Shown here piece after piece: positions 53,427 to 62,522 of a stretch of DNA of 64,000 nucleotides (positions are counted from its first letter, which is position 1; each line of letters starts with the position of its first letter). Made by a program: the position numbers and the translations under genes. The stretch covers positions 5,473,001 through 5,537,000 of the forward strand of contig NZ_JBGNFV010000001.1 of NCBI RefSeq assembly GCF_041449215.1, read 5' to 3'. This DNA comes from Roseivirga sp. BDSF3-8 (lineage in GTDB: Bacteria > Bacteroidota > Bacteroidia > Cytophagales > Cyclobacteriaceae). The notes under the pieces are model-generated. The model had not been told where the DNA came from and made no database searches. It saw only the letters and a program-made list of their open reading frames with translations.

Positions 53427-54947
53427 ATGCGCTTGACTGATTACAAAATCCGGTCGGAACCAGCTATAAAAAACTCAGTACTGGTGTACATGACGGCGGC
53501 ACTTTTCCTCTGTCTCACGGAGTTCGTTTCAGACTTCAAAGCATCTTCACCAGCACTGGCCCTCGCTTTTGTGACTGAAGCACTCGTAGTTACCTACCTG
53601 GTGTACCAGTATCCTTCGTCTGAATTAGTCAGAGTCATATTAATAGCGTCTATATACTTTTTCATAGAGGCGCATTTTTTTAACCTGCCCCTAACCTTTC
53701 ATGTTGTTATCTACTGGTTACCTCTGGTGCCGGTAGTAGCACTCATCGTGCAAAATATCCGTTCTGCATGCATATGGGGCCTGGTGGTACTGGTTACGCA
53801 TCTGTTTAACTACCTGTATACCGACAGCATTACAGACGGCACGTATACCATAGAAGCTTCTTTGCCCTCCTACCTGCTCACCGGAGCTATTTTTATTTCA
53901 TTGATGATAGCATGTGCCTACCTGCTTTATCAGCTATTAGGCATGGCCTACTCTAAAGTGATGACAAAAAATCAGGAACTGGAAACGTTAAGAAACGAAA
54001 TTGAATTTAAAAATAAGCGACTTACCAACTACCAGGAAATCCTCATCCGCCTGTCTAAAGACAAGTCAATTTACCGCCAGGGTGAAAACCACCTCTTTCA
54101 TGTTCTCTGCCGTACTGTCGTATCTACCCTCGAGATAAACCGGGCCAGCGTATGGATACTGGATGAAAAGCGGGAGTACCTGGTGCGAAAATATATCTAC
54201 GACGAGGCAGAAGATAGTGATGAACCGGTAAGCCTGCTTGCGGCCAACTACCCCGCCTACTTCCAGGCGATTTATAATAAGGCATATATTGATGCCAGTG
54301 ATGCTTTGTTGCACCCCGATACCAGCGAGTTTTCCAGCAGTTACCTGAAACCATTGAATATTAAAAGTATGCTGGACTGCCCCATCAAAGTAGACCAAAA
54401 GGTGTGGGGCGTTATCTGCTGCGAGAATAAATTCGGACACCGTCACTGGGAAATTGAGGACATACTTTTTGTGCAATCTATCGCCGACCTTATCGCGCTG
54501 AGTTTTAAAAATCGCCGGATAAAAAACCTCCTGAATCAACTACAGACGAACAACCTGGACCTGGCTACCAAAAACCAGGCAATCGCCTCCATGAACGGTC
54601 AGCTTAATGAGCTGAATGAAAAACTGCAGGATGCCAACTCCACCCTGGAGGAGAAAGTGACCCTTCGTACACGTACGCTGAAAGAAAAAAATAAACTGCT
54701 GACAGAGTATGCCTTCATCAACTCACATCTGCTACGGGCACCACTGGCAAGGGTGCTGGGACTGTCTCAGCTCATAGCAAGAGAAGTACACCTGGAGAGT
54801 GATAAGGTCCTGATTCAAACGTTGATTTCCAGTACGGAAGAGCTTGACGCAATCATAAAAAAGATAAGCGATCTGCTATATGACGGCGAGGGTATAAGCC
54901 GTGAGGATATTGAACAAATAGTAGAAGATAAACTCAAGAGGCTATGA
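53427..54947 (+). CDS. membrane GAF sensor with a HisKA-like helix but no ATPase domain
   Basis: 506 residues. Six hydrophobic segments (about 15-175) are followed by a coiled coil (KNQELETLRNEIEFKNKRL), a GAF domain (about 210-360: LFHVLCRTVVSTLEINRASV, LKSMLDCPI-like LNIKSMLDCPIKVD, VWGVICCENKFG), a second coiled coil (about 365-425), and a phosphoacceptor-type helix, EYAFINSHLLRAPLARVLGL, with its His. The chain stops about 70 residues later, so there is no HATPase_c domain. It could dimerise with, or be phosphorylated by, another kinase, or it is a truncated histidine kinase. It follows the broken regulator by 285 bp on the same strand. Confidence 0.78.
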   Translation: MRLTDYKIRSEPAIKNSVLVYMTAALFLCLTEFVSDFKASSPALALAFVTEALVVTYLVYQYPSSELVRVILIASIYFFIEAHFFNLPLTFHVVIYWLPLVPVVALIVQNIRSACIWGLVVLVTHLFNYLYTDSITDGTYTIEASLPSYLLTGAIFISLMIACAYLLYQLLGMAYSKVMTKNQELETLRNEIEFKNKRLTNYQEILIRLSKDKSIYRQGENHLFHVLCRTVVSTLEINRASVWILDEKREYLVRKYIYDEAEDSDEPVSLLAANYPAYFQAIYNKAYIDASDALLHPDTSEFSSSYLKPLNIKSMLDCPIKVDQKVWGVICCENKFGHRHWEIEDILFVQSIADLIALSFKNRRIKNLLNQLQTNNLDLATKNQAIASMNGQLNELNEKLQDANSTLEEKVTLRTRTLKEKNKLLTEYAFINSHLLRAPLARVLGLSQLIAREVHLESDKVLIQTLISSTEELDAIIKKISDLLYDGEGISREDIEQIVEDKLKRL

Positions 54948-54984
54948 ATCAGAAGTGTGCTACCACGTGGCAACCAACAAAAAA

Positions 54985-55006
54985 CCTGCTCAATAGCAGG
55001 CTTTTT
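54985..55006 (+). terminator. intrinsic terminator
   Basis: Stem CCTGCT / AGCAGG, CAAT loop, then C and five T; 38 bp after the stop at 54947. Confidence 0.75.
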
Positions 55007-55026
55007 CTAATATGATCGTCTGACAA

Positions 55027-55170
55027 TCATATGTTAACCTCTTCCTTCGGAGCCTTCAGCGAGCATTCTTTATATTTAGCCAGCAGGGTGCCGGCTTTAT
55101 CATTCAGGTAATATACTTGCTCAAATCCGTTATTCACCAAATAGGACTTCCTATCCCTATCTTGCATCAT
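55027..55170 (-). CDS. small hypothetical protein or gene remnant
   Basis: 47 residues from the first of two adjacent ATG codons at 55170: MMQDRDRKSYLVNNGFEQVY, then YLNDKAGTLLAKYKEC and SLKAPKEEVNI. The frame is open up to 55218, and upstream of the ATG it reads KFNFAHARYAFILG, which looks like coding sequence too; this makes a remnant of a longer gene likely. No family is recognised. Confidence 0.35.
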   Translation of the reverse strand: MMQDRDRKSYLVNNGFEQVYYLNDKAGTLLAKYKECSLKAPKEEVNI

Positions 55171-55218
55171 GCCAAGAATGAAAGCATATCGGGCATGCGC
55201 AAAATTAAACTTGATTGC

Positions 55219-55671
55219 TTACCTGGTAATTGTATTTTTACAATTAGATTTCAACACCTATCCCCCTCTATTTTATCCTGATTTTTCACAATCCCCAACC
55301 CAGTCCTGAACCGTTCCTCAACCGTCTTTAAACCGTATAGAGAAGGCTCCTCCTTCGCCCATCGTTCGGCTTGGTCAGGCATTTGATATACTACTTGCTA
55401 ATTGTACTTTATGGTTTTTTTGCACACCACTCCACTGATGATGTAAGAAGAAAAAGCCTGCCTGTCTTTTCATATATTACAATAAACCCGGCGATAAAAT
55501 CCGGAAAAGTATTATTAAATGACAGCAACAAAATACACTGACCTACAACCATTTACCAAATTGAAGTAAACCAGTAGCTAGAGGCTAACAACGGGCAATC
55601 TGGTATGTTAATGACTAAAACACTCTCGCAACAGAGCACTTACGTATCAGAAGAAACATCCGTAGTTCACC
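55219..55671. other. gap without visible gene
   Basis: Mostly AT-rich. A CCAACCCAGTCCTGAACCG..CAACCGTCTTTAAACCG stretch (about 55300-55340) has a short imperfect repeat (AACCGT). No coding or RNA gene is recognised. Confidence 0.3.
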
Positions 55672-56187
55672 TTACAACTCATTGAGCCTTGCCACAGGGT
55701 CCAGATACCACATCTTTCTTACCCCCTGCGGAGAGTCGTCGCTAAGCCACCAATAAGGAAGCAGGGAGAAAATAGCATAGTGTAAGTGAGGAGGTTTACC
55801 GGCAGCATTGCCGGTGGTGCCCACCCTACCCAGGTTGTCTCCCTCCCCTACTATTGAAAAGGCATCCGTGTCTATACGGCTCAAATGGGCATAGTAATGA
55901 ACCCGCCACTTTGGTCCCAGCACCAAGACCACATTACCCCCACGTTTAAACTTGCCGGTGTAGATCACAATACCGCTGACGGCCGGCTGTACGGGTGTGT
56001 TGTCTGCTGCGAAAATATCCACCCCTTTGTGCACACCTGACTTACCCCAGGGATGGTACCAAAAAGATGCCTGGTTATAATCCGCACGGCTTGCCCCCAC
56101 CACCGGCATCCTGAAGTCTTCCGGCAGCAGAAATCCGTCTGTGAGCAAACATACAATCAATAATAAATAGTGATGAACTCTACGCAT
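55672..56187 (-). CDS. M23-family peptidase (LytM-like)
   Basis: 171 residues with an N-terminal hydrophobic signal segment (HHYLLLIVCLLTDGFLL). HKGVDIFAADNTPVQPA has the HxxxD zinc ligands; VVLVLGPKWRVHYYAHL and PPHLHYAIFSLLPY (HxH) complete the M23 active site. Likely a periplasmic or outer-membrane-side endopeptidase that cuts peptidoglycan cross-links. It has the length of a minimal M23 domain with no coiled coil. Single gene, opposite in strand to the patatin gene. Confidence 0.9.
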   Translation of the reverse strand: MRRVHHYLLLIVCLLTDGFLLPEDFRMPVVGASRADYNQASFWYHPWGKSGVHKGVDIFAADNTPVQPAVSGIVIYTGKFKRGGNVVLVLGPKWRVHYYAHLSRIDTDAFSIVGEGDNLGRVGTTGNAAGKPPHLHYAIFSLLPYWWLSDDSPQGVRKMWYLDPVARLNEL

Positions 56188-56394
56188 AGAAGTAATAGGT
56201 GATAAGAGTTAGTAGATGCTAAAGGATAGCTTGACAATGTTCAATGTCTCTTAATGGCATTTACTCCATTTTAACGAATTTAGGTTCCGTATAATAAACC
56301 CACAGAATTATTATGTAAAACAAATATTACATTTTGTCAATGAAAACAATTATTCTGTACCAGTAGAGAAGTCAATCCGCTAAAATTACGAAAA

Positions 56395-58194
56395 ATGGCC
56401 TCTGAAAACCCCAGCCCCCTTAGTCATCCCTTTAGCAATATAGCCCTTTGCCTTAGTGGCGGAGGTTACCGGGCCGCCTCCTACAGCCTGGGCACCCTCT
56501 CCTATCTTCAGCATTTACAATATAATGGCAAGTCCCTTCTGGAAAATGTGATTACCATAAGCACTGTATCAGGAGGCACCATACCGGGTATTCGCTATGC
56601 GCTGGACCTGTATCAGGGCCGGTCTTTTGAGGATACGTATCGCCTCCTAAGGGAGTTACTGCCTAAAACGGATGTAATAGAGGAGAGCCTGGTGCTACTT
56701 AATGACAAAAATGCGTGGGAAGACGGACTCAAACGCAGGAACCTCATTAATAGCGCTTCCAAGGTTTACCAAAAGCTCCTCTTCGATGAACAGGATATGT
56801 CGGCACTTATAAGTCCGGAAAAACCTGTACACCTGAAGAATATGTTTTTTAATGCCACGGAATTCGACCACGGCTCAGCCTTCCGGTTTATGTCCACCGA
56901 AAAGAATATGCGTTTTGGCAATGGGTATGTTTTTTCCAGGAAAGGATACGGAGAGCCTACAGGCTACCTTAAGGCAGAAGAGATAGCGGAAATAAAACTG
57001 GGGGATGTAATGGCTGCCTCGTCCTGTTTTCCCGGTGGCTTTGAACCTATCGCTTTTCCGGATGATTTTATCCGCGACCGCAATAGTCCCCTCGCTCATC
57101 GTATAAATAAAGAACGCCGCGAAAAGATAGGTTCGCTGGAAAACAAGCTTAAGCAAACGAAGAACGAGTTTGAAAAAGCGAAAGTAAAATACGATATCGA
57201 GCAGGAGTCAGACTTTTTTAACCCGGTGACCGGCCTGATGGATGGAGGTATTTATGATAACCAGGGCACCAGCAGTGTACTGGCCCTTGACCGGGGCCAT
57301 AAGGAAAAGCCCTACCATCAGCTTATCATCGTCAGCGATGTGGCCAGCTACTTTATAGATGATTACACCTTTGATAAGGCTCCCTCTAAGGGCTTCCTTT
57401 CCCGGTTTTCTTATCGCTCGGCTAAGAAATGGCTTACGGTTTTTATCGCTGCTCTGTTTGTTAGTGCTTTAGGCACAGCCTATTTCGGATACCCAGTGCC
57501 AGCGGCCGTGCTGGGCACACTCTTTGCCTTAGTGGGTGGCGCGTCCCGGCTCCTTTTCAGTGGCATTCATAATATCGAAGAAGGCCTTCCCTCCTTTGCC
57601 CAGAAATACCTTAAATATTTTCGCAGCCTGAAGTGGGGGCTGATGCGCAGGCTTATCAAGGACCGGATAAGTTCGGTTATGCTGATGACATCAGAGATAT
57701 TTTTGAAAAGTATTCGCAGCCTGCATCAGACTATCCTTTACAGCGATCCGCAATGGAAGGACAGGCGGGTATATAGCGAAATATACTTCTTACAGCAGCA
57801 GGTACGTAGTGGAAAGATTCCTGCAGACTCTCCCCTGGCCAAAACGGCCAACCTGGTGCGACTCATGCCTACTACCTTGTGGTTTACTGCCCAGGAGAAC
57901 GATCAGCAAATGATGGATCACCTCATTGCAAGCGGTCAGGCCACTCTTTGCTATAAATTAATTGAGTACATAGACCAGTTACTGGACAAAGCCATAGACG
58001 ATTCACCGGCTAACGAGGAAGAGGATGACGAGGCACTCGAAAGAGGAACAGCGCATGAGCATCTCATGCAGAAGACCATTATTAACGAACAGGAAAAGAC
58101 TAACCTGCTTACCCTGCGACAGACACTGGAAGAAGACCGGACTAAGTTTTTACAAGATCCCCTCTGGCTAATAAAAGAACCCTCTTACTTGTAG
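56395..58194 (+). CDS. patatin-like phospholipase with two membrane segments
   Basis: 599 residues. IALCLSGGGYRAASYSLGTL (about 16-35) holds the oxyanion-hole Gly-Gly-Gly-x-Arg. The nucleophile serine is probably in ITISTVSGGTIPG (about 60-66), although the motif is SxSGG instead of the standard GxSxG. VTGLMDGGIYDNQG (about 283) is the DGG with the catalytic Asp. Two hydrophobic segments (about 345-385: WLTVFIAALFVSALGTAYFG and VPAAVLGTLFALVGGASRLL) anchor it in a membrane. Likely an esterase or lipase acting on phospholipid acyl chains. The C-terminal 200 residues are helical, with no known domain seen. Confidence 0.85.
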   Translation: MASENPSPLSHPFSNIALCLSGGGYRAASYSLGTLSYLQHLQYNGKSLLENVITISTVSGGTIPGIRYALDLYQGRSFEDTYRLLRELLPKTDVIEESLVLLNDKNAWEDGLKRRNLINSASKVYQKLLFDEQDMSALISPEKPVHLKNMFFNATEFDHGSAFRFMSTEKNMRFGNGYVFSRKGYGEPTGYLKAEEIAEIKLGDVMAASSCFPGGFEPIAFPDDFIRDRNSPLAHRINKERREKIGSLENKLKQTKNEFEKAKVKYDIEQESDFFNPVTGLMDGGIYDNQGTSSVLALDRGHKEKPYHQLIIVSDVASYFIDDYTFDKAPSKGFLSRFSYRSAKKWLTVFIAALFVSALGTAYFGYPVPAAVLGTLFALVGGASRLLFSGIHNIEEGLPSFAQKYLKYFRSLKWGLMRRLIKDRISSVMLMTSEIFLKSIRSLHQTILYSDPQWKDRRVYSEIYFLQQQVRSGKIPADSPLAKTANLVRLMPTTLWFTAQENDQQMMDHLIASGQATLCYKLIEYIDQLLDKAIDDSPANEEEDDEALERGTAHEHLMQKTIINEQEKTNLLTLRQTLEEDRTKFLQDPLWLIKEPSYL

Positions 58195-58204
58195 AGGGAA
58201 TCCC

Positions 58205-58312
58205 CTATTGGTGGCACTTTTCGAGGACAGAGTGCAGCTTTACCCAAGTAACAAGGTATCCAACAAAGAAGCCCGAGGCGAGGCAGTAGATAATGAGGCT
58301 GATAGTGAACAC
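58205..58312 (-). CDS. possible very small single-TM protein
   Basis: From a GTG at 58312, 35 residues: VFTISLIIYCLASGFFVGYL, then VTWVKLHSVLEKCHQ. The frame is open further upstream (LFLHSFATLTFRG). The clean hydrophobic segment and the polar end look real, but length and start are weak evidence. Confidence 0.25.
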   Translation of the reverse strand: MFTISLIIYCLASGFFVGYLVTWVKLHSVLEKCHQ

Positions 58313-58484
58313 AGTTCCCCTAAAGGTAAGCGTGGCAAAGGAATGGAGAAATAGTCAAACCTCTCCATAGAAAAGGTGCTGCCAAAGTCAGTCAGCTAAA
58401 AATAAAAGATGCAAAATACGCCTGCCAGGGGCATAAAACCCTGCCTTATCATACCTGTGCGTATTCTAATAGGTACAAAAAAAG

Positions 58485-58511
58485 AAAGCCCCGGCTTTAG
58501 GCCGGGGCTTT
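58485..58511 (-). terminator. terminator of the fourth RiPP precursor gene
   Basis: Perfect 11-bp stem AAAGCCCCGGC / GCCGGGGCTTT, loop TTTAG; A-rich on the plus-strand left side (U-run on minus). 21 bp after the stop at 58533. Confidence 0.88.
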
Positions 58512-58532
58512 TATGCAAATTGCAATAGATGC

Positions 58533-58724
58533 TTACTTAGGAGCTGTGCAGAATGCACCAACCGTATTCTCATCAGTCCAGCACCACTCATTGTACGTAT
58601 ACGTAGGGCACTGGTAGCCTTCAGTACAAAAATCAATGGTCTGATTTCCACCTTTTACGGCTTTCTGATAAGTGGTTTTGAAGCTGTTTACGCTCAGTTT
58701 TTCGAGGCTTAGTCTCTTTTTCAT
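58533..58724 (-). CDS. orphan RiPP precursor peptide, Cys/aromatic core
   Basis: 63 residues. The leader KKRLSLEKLSVNSFKTTY ends in VKGG (about 22-25), the same layout as the genes at 23066, 30017 and 37781. The core is NQTIDFCTEGYQCPTYTYNE followed by WCWTDENTVGAFCTAPK, with four Cys and five Thr spread among aromatic residues. Class I lanthipeptide-like chemistry is plausible but unproven. It has a good terminator and AT-rich upstream DNA. No biosynthesis genes are nearby. Confidence 0.75.
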   Translation of the reverse strand: MKKRLSLEKLSVNSFKTTYQKAVKGGNQTIDFCTEGYQCPTYTYNEWCWTDENTVGAFCTAPK

Positions 58725-58826
58725 AGTTGTTGAAGTAAACGTTAATAAACTGGTAAAATTTATCTGTTTAAACAGATTGTTTTTAATATAACAAAATCAA
58801 TTTAAAGTTACCAATTATTAGACAGT

Positions 58827-61067
58827 TTAAGCATTGAAGGCCATAGGCAAGCGTTCCATTTTTTCTGTTAGGTTGTGTCCCATGCCATAAAGCCAGTTTA
58901 GCTGGTCAGTGATTATTCTTAACTCCTGAAGGCGGTTAAGCATATCAAGACTTATTTCCTTCCGCCCCCCGGCAATCTCACTGTCCCGCTCCCGGGCCAC
59001 TTCTTCGTAGCTTTTGTGCAACATATCTCTTGCCTCATTTATCTTAGAGACTCCCCCTTCATCCGGCATGGTGGCTATCTCAGGCTGGCTTTCAAGCCCC
59101 TCTTCCAGCTTATCACATATAGCTTCTGTCATAAGACCTACCGCTTCCTTGGCTATGCCTGTCGGATGACTGCGGATATAGGCTCCCAGTGACGCTACAG
59201 CCGTGAGAAAATTCTGGTTGAGCGCAGTTACTTCGTATACCAGTGTCAGGTCCGGCTGCTTGGTCTTCGGATCCTGAGACATGCGCTGAAATGCTGCATT
59301 CAATGCCCCCACAGCAAGAAAAGCCTTCTTCCTGGCCAGTCTGTAACTATCGGTCACCTCTCCCCCCTTACGGTAGTATGCTGACACTTCAGACATATAG
59401 CCACCATTAGCCTTTACAGCTTCTTTTGCCACTTTATGGATATTCTCATACTCCCACGAGGGTAGTAAAAAGGTATTAGCCAGGTAAGCCAGGGCCGCTC
59501 CCGTTAGAGTATCCAGTACACGGTACTGCACTACTGTAAGCGCATCCGGCTGAATAAGTACGTATATGAAGATGATGTTGAGGGTAATGAAAATAGAGGA
59601 CAGCTTGTAATTCTTACGGATATAGGTAAAGGCAAAGACCATACTTATCATGCCTGCCACTCCATATACGATCATGTTTTTGGTGATCAGTATCACCAGC
59701 AATGCCACTCCGGAGCCTATGAGCGTACCGTATAGCCGCTGAATGGCCCGCTGCTTGGTCAGGCTGTAGTTTGGCCTCATGATCACTACGATAGTAAGCA
59801 GTATCCAGTAAGCATTTTGTATATCAAATAAGCGACCTATTACAAAGCCGGCCATCATGGTAAGCGCCATCCGCAGGGAATGACGAAACATAGGTGAACG
59901 CAGATCCAGGTTTTCTACTAACCGCCGGGGATCATAATCCTGCTGGGTAATGAACTGGTGGCGGCGGCCTGGTGGCATTAGCTTCTTCTGCTGTGAAATG
60001 TCCGCCAGCACCCGGGCCATTGCTTCCGTTTTTTCGGATAACTTTACCAGGTAGTCCAGCAGGTTATGCATAGCTAATGCACCTGTTCTTGCCTCCGGCA
60101 GTCCCCTGCGTTCCACAAACTCCCTGATCGCTTCCCTGGCCTTTCTGGCAAGCATCTCCAACGGTAAGGTCTCCGGCTGGCTGTCTCCATACCTCAGCAC
60201 CCCCTCCAGCCTGCGAAGGCTGACTATGATTTCTTCATGAAAGTCATGAAACGCTCCCGGCAACCTCTCATCATATTCCTGTACCGACTCTGCGGCCGTC
60301 TGCCAGGCACCAGCCTCACCGAGACTTAGCTCATAGATATCCACCAGCTCAGTGAAAAGCATCAACTGACGATTATGATAATTTGAAGCCCCTGAGTGCC
60401 TTCTTTTTTCCAGCAAAAACTCCCTCAGCGTTTCGTGCACCTCGTTAAGGGAAGACTGTAAAGAGAGGCGTTCTCTGGCAGCGCTGTTATCACCCTTGCC
60501 CTCATCTTTGCCAGTACTGTGCGCAGCCAGGTAAGCTACGGTAAGGCCCATGCAGTCGGCCAGCAACTGGTTTGACTGCCTTTTCTCCGTCACAAAATTG
60601 AACAGGGTAGAAAGAAGCAGGTACCAAAGACCACCGGCAAAAACCCCAGCGGCATGCAGGTAAAGCATTTCGCCTGAGCGGGAACCCGCCAGGCTCAGTA
60701 CCACGGCCATCAACCCTGCAAAGGCTACCAGGGAGGCACGAAACCCGAAGACGGAAAGGAAAGAACCGGCAAAAGACAGTACGCCGATCGCCATAAGTAA
60801 CAGAATATTACTACCAGCTACCAGCCCCATGACCAGCGTTATCAGTCCTGCCAATGTTGCAGCAGACAATATACCTGTGGTGCGGTGGCGGTAGCTACCC
60901 GGCACATCACTGGCGGAGCACATCAGCACCCCCAGAGCCACCCCGATACCATAGCTTATATCACCTGCCAGGTAAGCCGTGAGCAATGGTATACTGATGG
61001 CAAAAGTGAGGAGTACCCCTTTGAAAAAATCAGTATGCGTAAATGTGCTAAGGAGATTTCGATACAT
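58827..61067 (-). CDS. FUSC family inner-membrane protein (YccS/YhfK-like)
   Basis: 746 residues with a repeated layout: a first block of five to six membrane segments (about 20-155: FAISIPLLTAYLAGDISYGIG, LITLVMGLVAGSNILLLMAIG), a long soluble helical region (about 165-385), a second block of membrane segments (about 385-520: MALTMMAGFVIGRLFDIQNAY, WILLTIVVIMRPNYSLTKQR) and a helical soluble tail. The RPNYSLTKQRAIQRLYGTLIG segment matches the fusaric-acid-resistance (FUSC) family, thought to export aromatic acids. The substrate is unknown. Single gene. Confidence 0.9.
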   Translation of the reverse strand: MYRNLLSTFTHTDFFKGVLLTFAISIPLLTAYLAGDISYGIGVALGVLMCSASDVPGSYRHRTTGILSAATLAGLITLVMGLVAGSNILLLMAIGVLSFAGSFLSVFGFRASLVAFAGLMAVVLSLAGSRSGEMLYLHAAGVFAGGLWYLLLSTLFNFVTEKRQSNQLLADCMGLTVAYLAAHSTGKDEGKGDNSAARERLSLQSSLNEVHETLREFLLEKRRHSGASNYHNRQLMLFTELVDIYELSLGEAGAWQTAAESVQEYDERLPGAFHDFHEEIIVSLRRLEGVLRYGDSQPETLPLEMLARKAREAIREFVERRGLPEARTGALAMHNLLDYLVKLSEKTEAMARVLADISQQKKLMPPGRRHQFITQQDYDPRRLVENLDLRSPMFRHSLRMALTMMAGFVIGRLFDIQNAYWILLTIVVIMRPNYSLTKQRAIQRLYGTLIGSGVALLVILITKNMIVYGVAGMISMVFAFTYIRKNYKLSSIFITLNIIFIYVLIQPDALTVVQYRVLDTLTGAALAYLANTFLLPSWEYENIHKVAKEAVKANGGYMSEVSAYYRKGGEVTDSYRLARKKAFLAVGALNAAFQRMSQDPKTKQPDLTLVYEVTALNQNFLTAVASLGAYIRSHPTGIAKEAVGLMTEAICDKLEEGLESQPEIATMPDEGGVSKINEARDMLHKSYEEVARERDSEIAGGRKEISLDMLNRLQELRIITDQLNWLYGMGHNLTEKMERLPMAFNA

Positions 61068-61133
61068 AAACTATAGCATCCGTAGCCGGCTCTGTGCAAA
61101 AAAATTACCTTATATTAAGGAAAATTTTATGAG

Positions 61134-62300
61134 ATGAGGCAACATACATCGCCCCTTTATTCAGCCCTAATCATTTGGCTGTTTATTTGTTTTTTTTATA
61201 CTACAGAACACCTATACGCACAAGGCATCAAAAGAGATTCAACATATTACCTGCTCACAGGCAGCTATACCGAAGGCAACAATGAAGGGCCCGGCATCAG
61301 CGTGTACCACTATCACCCGGATAGTGGCACACTGGAGACCGTTTCCACCCTTAAGGTGCCTAACCCCAGCTTTCTGGCCTCTTCGGCTGACGGTGATTTT
61401 GTGTATGCCGTTAATGAACTGCATGAAGATAAAGAAGGGGCCGTAAGTGCCTTCCGCTTTGATAAAGAAAAGGGTGTCCTTACTCATATAAACACCAAGC
61501 CCTCCGGTGGTGGCGATCCATGCTATGTTTCACTCTCACGGGACGGGTCACTGCTGTTCGTCGCCAACTATTCCGGTGGCAACTTAAGCGTAATATCAGT
61601 CAGGGAAGATGGCAGCCTCGGTGAAGTTCTCCAAACCGTGCAGCACAGTGGCAGCAGCGTGGACAAGTCCAGGCAAGAAGGGCCACATGTGCATGGGGTA
61701 TACCCGCATCCCGGGAAAAACCTGCTGTATGTAACTGACCTGGGAACAGATGAGGTGATCACATATCCTTACTTTCCCGGCCGGAAAGAGCCCTTAGCTA
61801 CTGATCAGAAAATGGTGTATAAAACATCACCCGGCTCCGGCCCCAGACACATCCTGATCAGGGGAAATACCGCTTATCTCGTGAAAGAGATGGGGGGTGA
61901 ACTGGAAGTACTTGATGTGGATGAGAAAGGCCACCTGAGCCACCGTGAGAATTATAAGCTCTATGGTGAATCATATAATGGAAAGAACCAGGCCGCAGAG
62001 GTAAGAATCTCCCCTGATGGCAAATATGTTTATGTATCTAACCGCAGCAGAGCAGATACCATTAGCAGCTTCAGTGTAAATGAAGATGGCACACTTACGC
62101 CCGTAGAAATAGTTGCAAGCGGTGGAGACACACCACGTAATTTCATACTATCACCCAACGGAACATACCTGCTTGCCGCTCACCAGGACAGCCATACGAT
62201 AGTGGTTTTTACAAGAAACCCAGAAACAGGCACACTTAGCCCCACCGGTGAAACCTACCGGAGTGGCTCACCGGTACATTTTATTATGATAGAAGAGTAA
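61134..62300 (+). CDS. lactonase-family beta-propeller (6-phosphogluconolactonase-like)
   Basis: 388 residues, with a signal segment (LYSALIIWLFICFFYTTEHLYA) indicating export. LLTGSYTEGNNEGPGISVYHY, NPSFLASSADGDFVYAVNEL, GGDPCYVSLSRDGSLLFVANY, VHGVYPHPGKNLLYVTDLG, GSGPRHILIR, AAEVRISPDGKYVYVSNRSR and GDTPRNFILSPNGTYLLAAHQ are the blades of the seven-bladed Pgl/lactonase propeller. Cytosolic members hydrolyse 6-phosphogluconolactone. This exported copy more likely acts on another lactone or sugar in the periplasm. Single gene, divergent from the FUSC gene. Confidence 0.88.
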   Translation: MRQHTSPLYSALIIWLFICFFYTTEHLYAQGIKRDSTYYLLTGSYTEGNNEGPGISVYHYHPDSGTLETVSTLKVPNPSFLASSADGDFVYAVNELHEDKEGAVSAFRFDKEKGVLTHINTKPSGGGDPCYVSLSRDGSLLFVANYSGGNLSVISVREDGSLGEVLQTVQHSGSSVDKSRQEGPHVHGVYPHPGKNLLYVTDLGTDEVITYPYFPGRKEPLATDQKMVYKTSPGSGPRHILIRGNTAYLVKEMGGELEVLDVDEKGHLSHRENYKLYGESYNGKNQAAEVRISPDGKYVYVSNRSRADTISSFSVNEDGTLTPVEIVASGGDTPRNFILSPNGTYLLAAHQDSHTIVVFTRNPETGTLSPTGETYRSGSPVHFIMIEE

Positions 62301-62321
62301 CATACCGTAAAAAATAGAAAA

Positions 62322-62344
62322 GCTGGCCGAAACAGACGGCCAGC
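62322..62344. terminator. possible terminator stem
   Basis: Stem GCTGGCCG / CGGCCAGC with a 7-base loop, placed 22 bp after the lactonase stop; followed by ATTAATTAAT and no T-run, so it is weaker than the others. Confidence 0.5.
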
Positions 62345-62522
62345 ATTAATTAATCGTACTTTCCATTCACAAGTGTAAATAAGCCCTGGCCGCTCAGGGC
62401 CTCACTCATTTACAGTACTTTCAGAGCAAAAACACCCTCCTCTCAAGGATCAGTAAGTAGCCGGAGAATATCTATAATGCCCCGGTTCCATATACCGGCT
62501 ATTTCACTAAGCCATTCTACCA

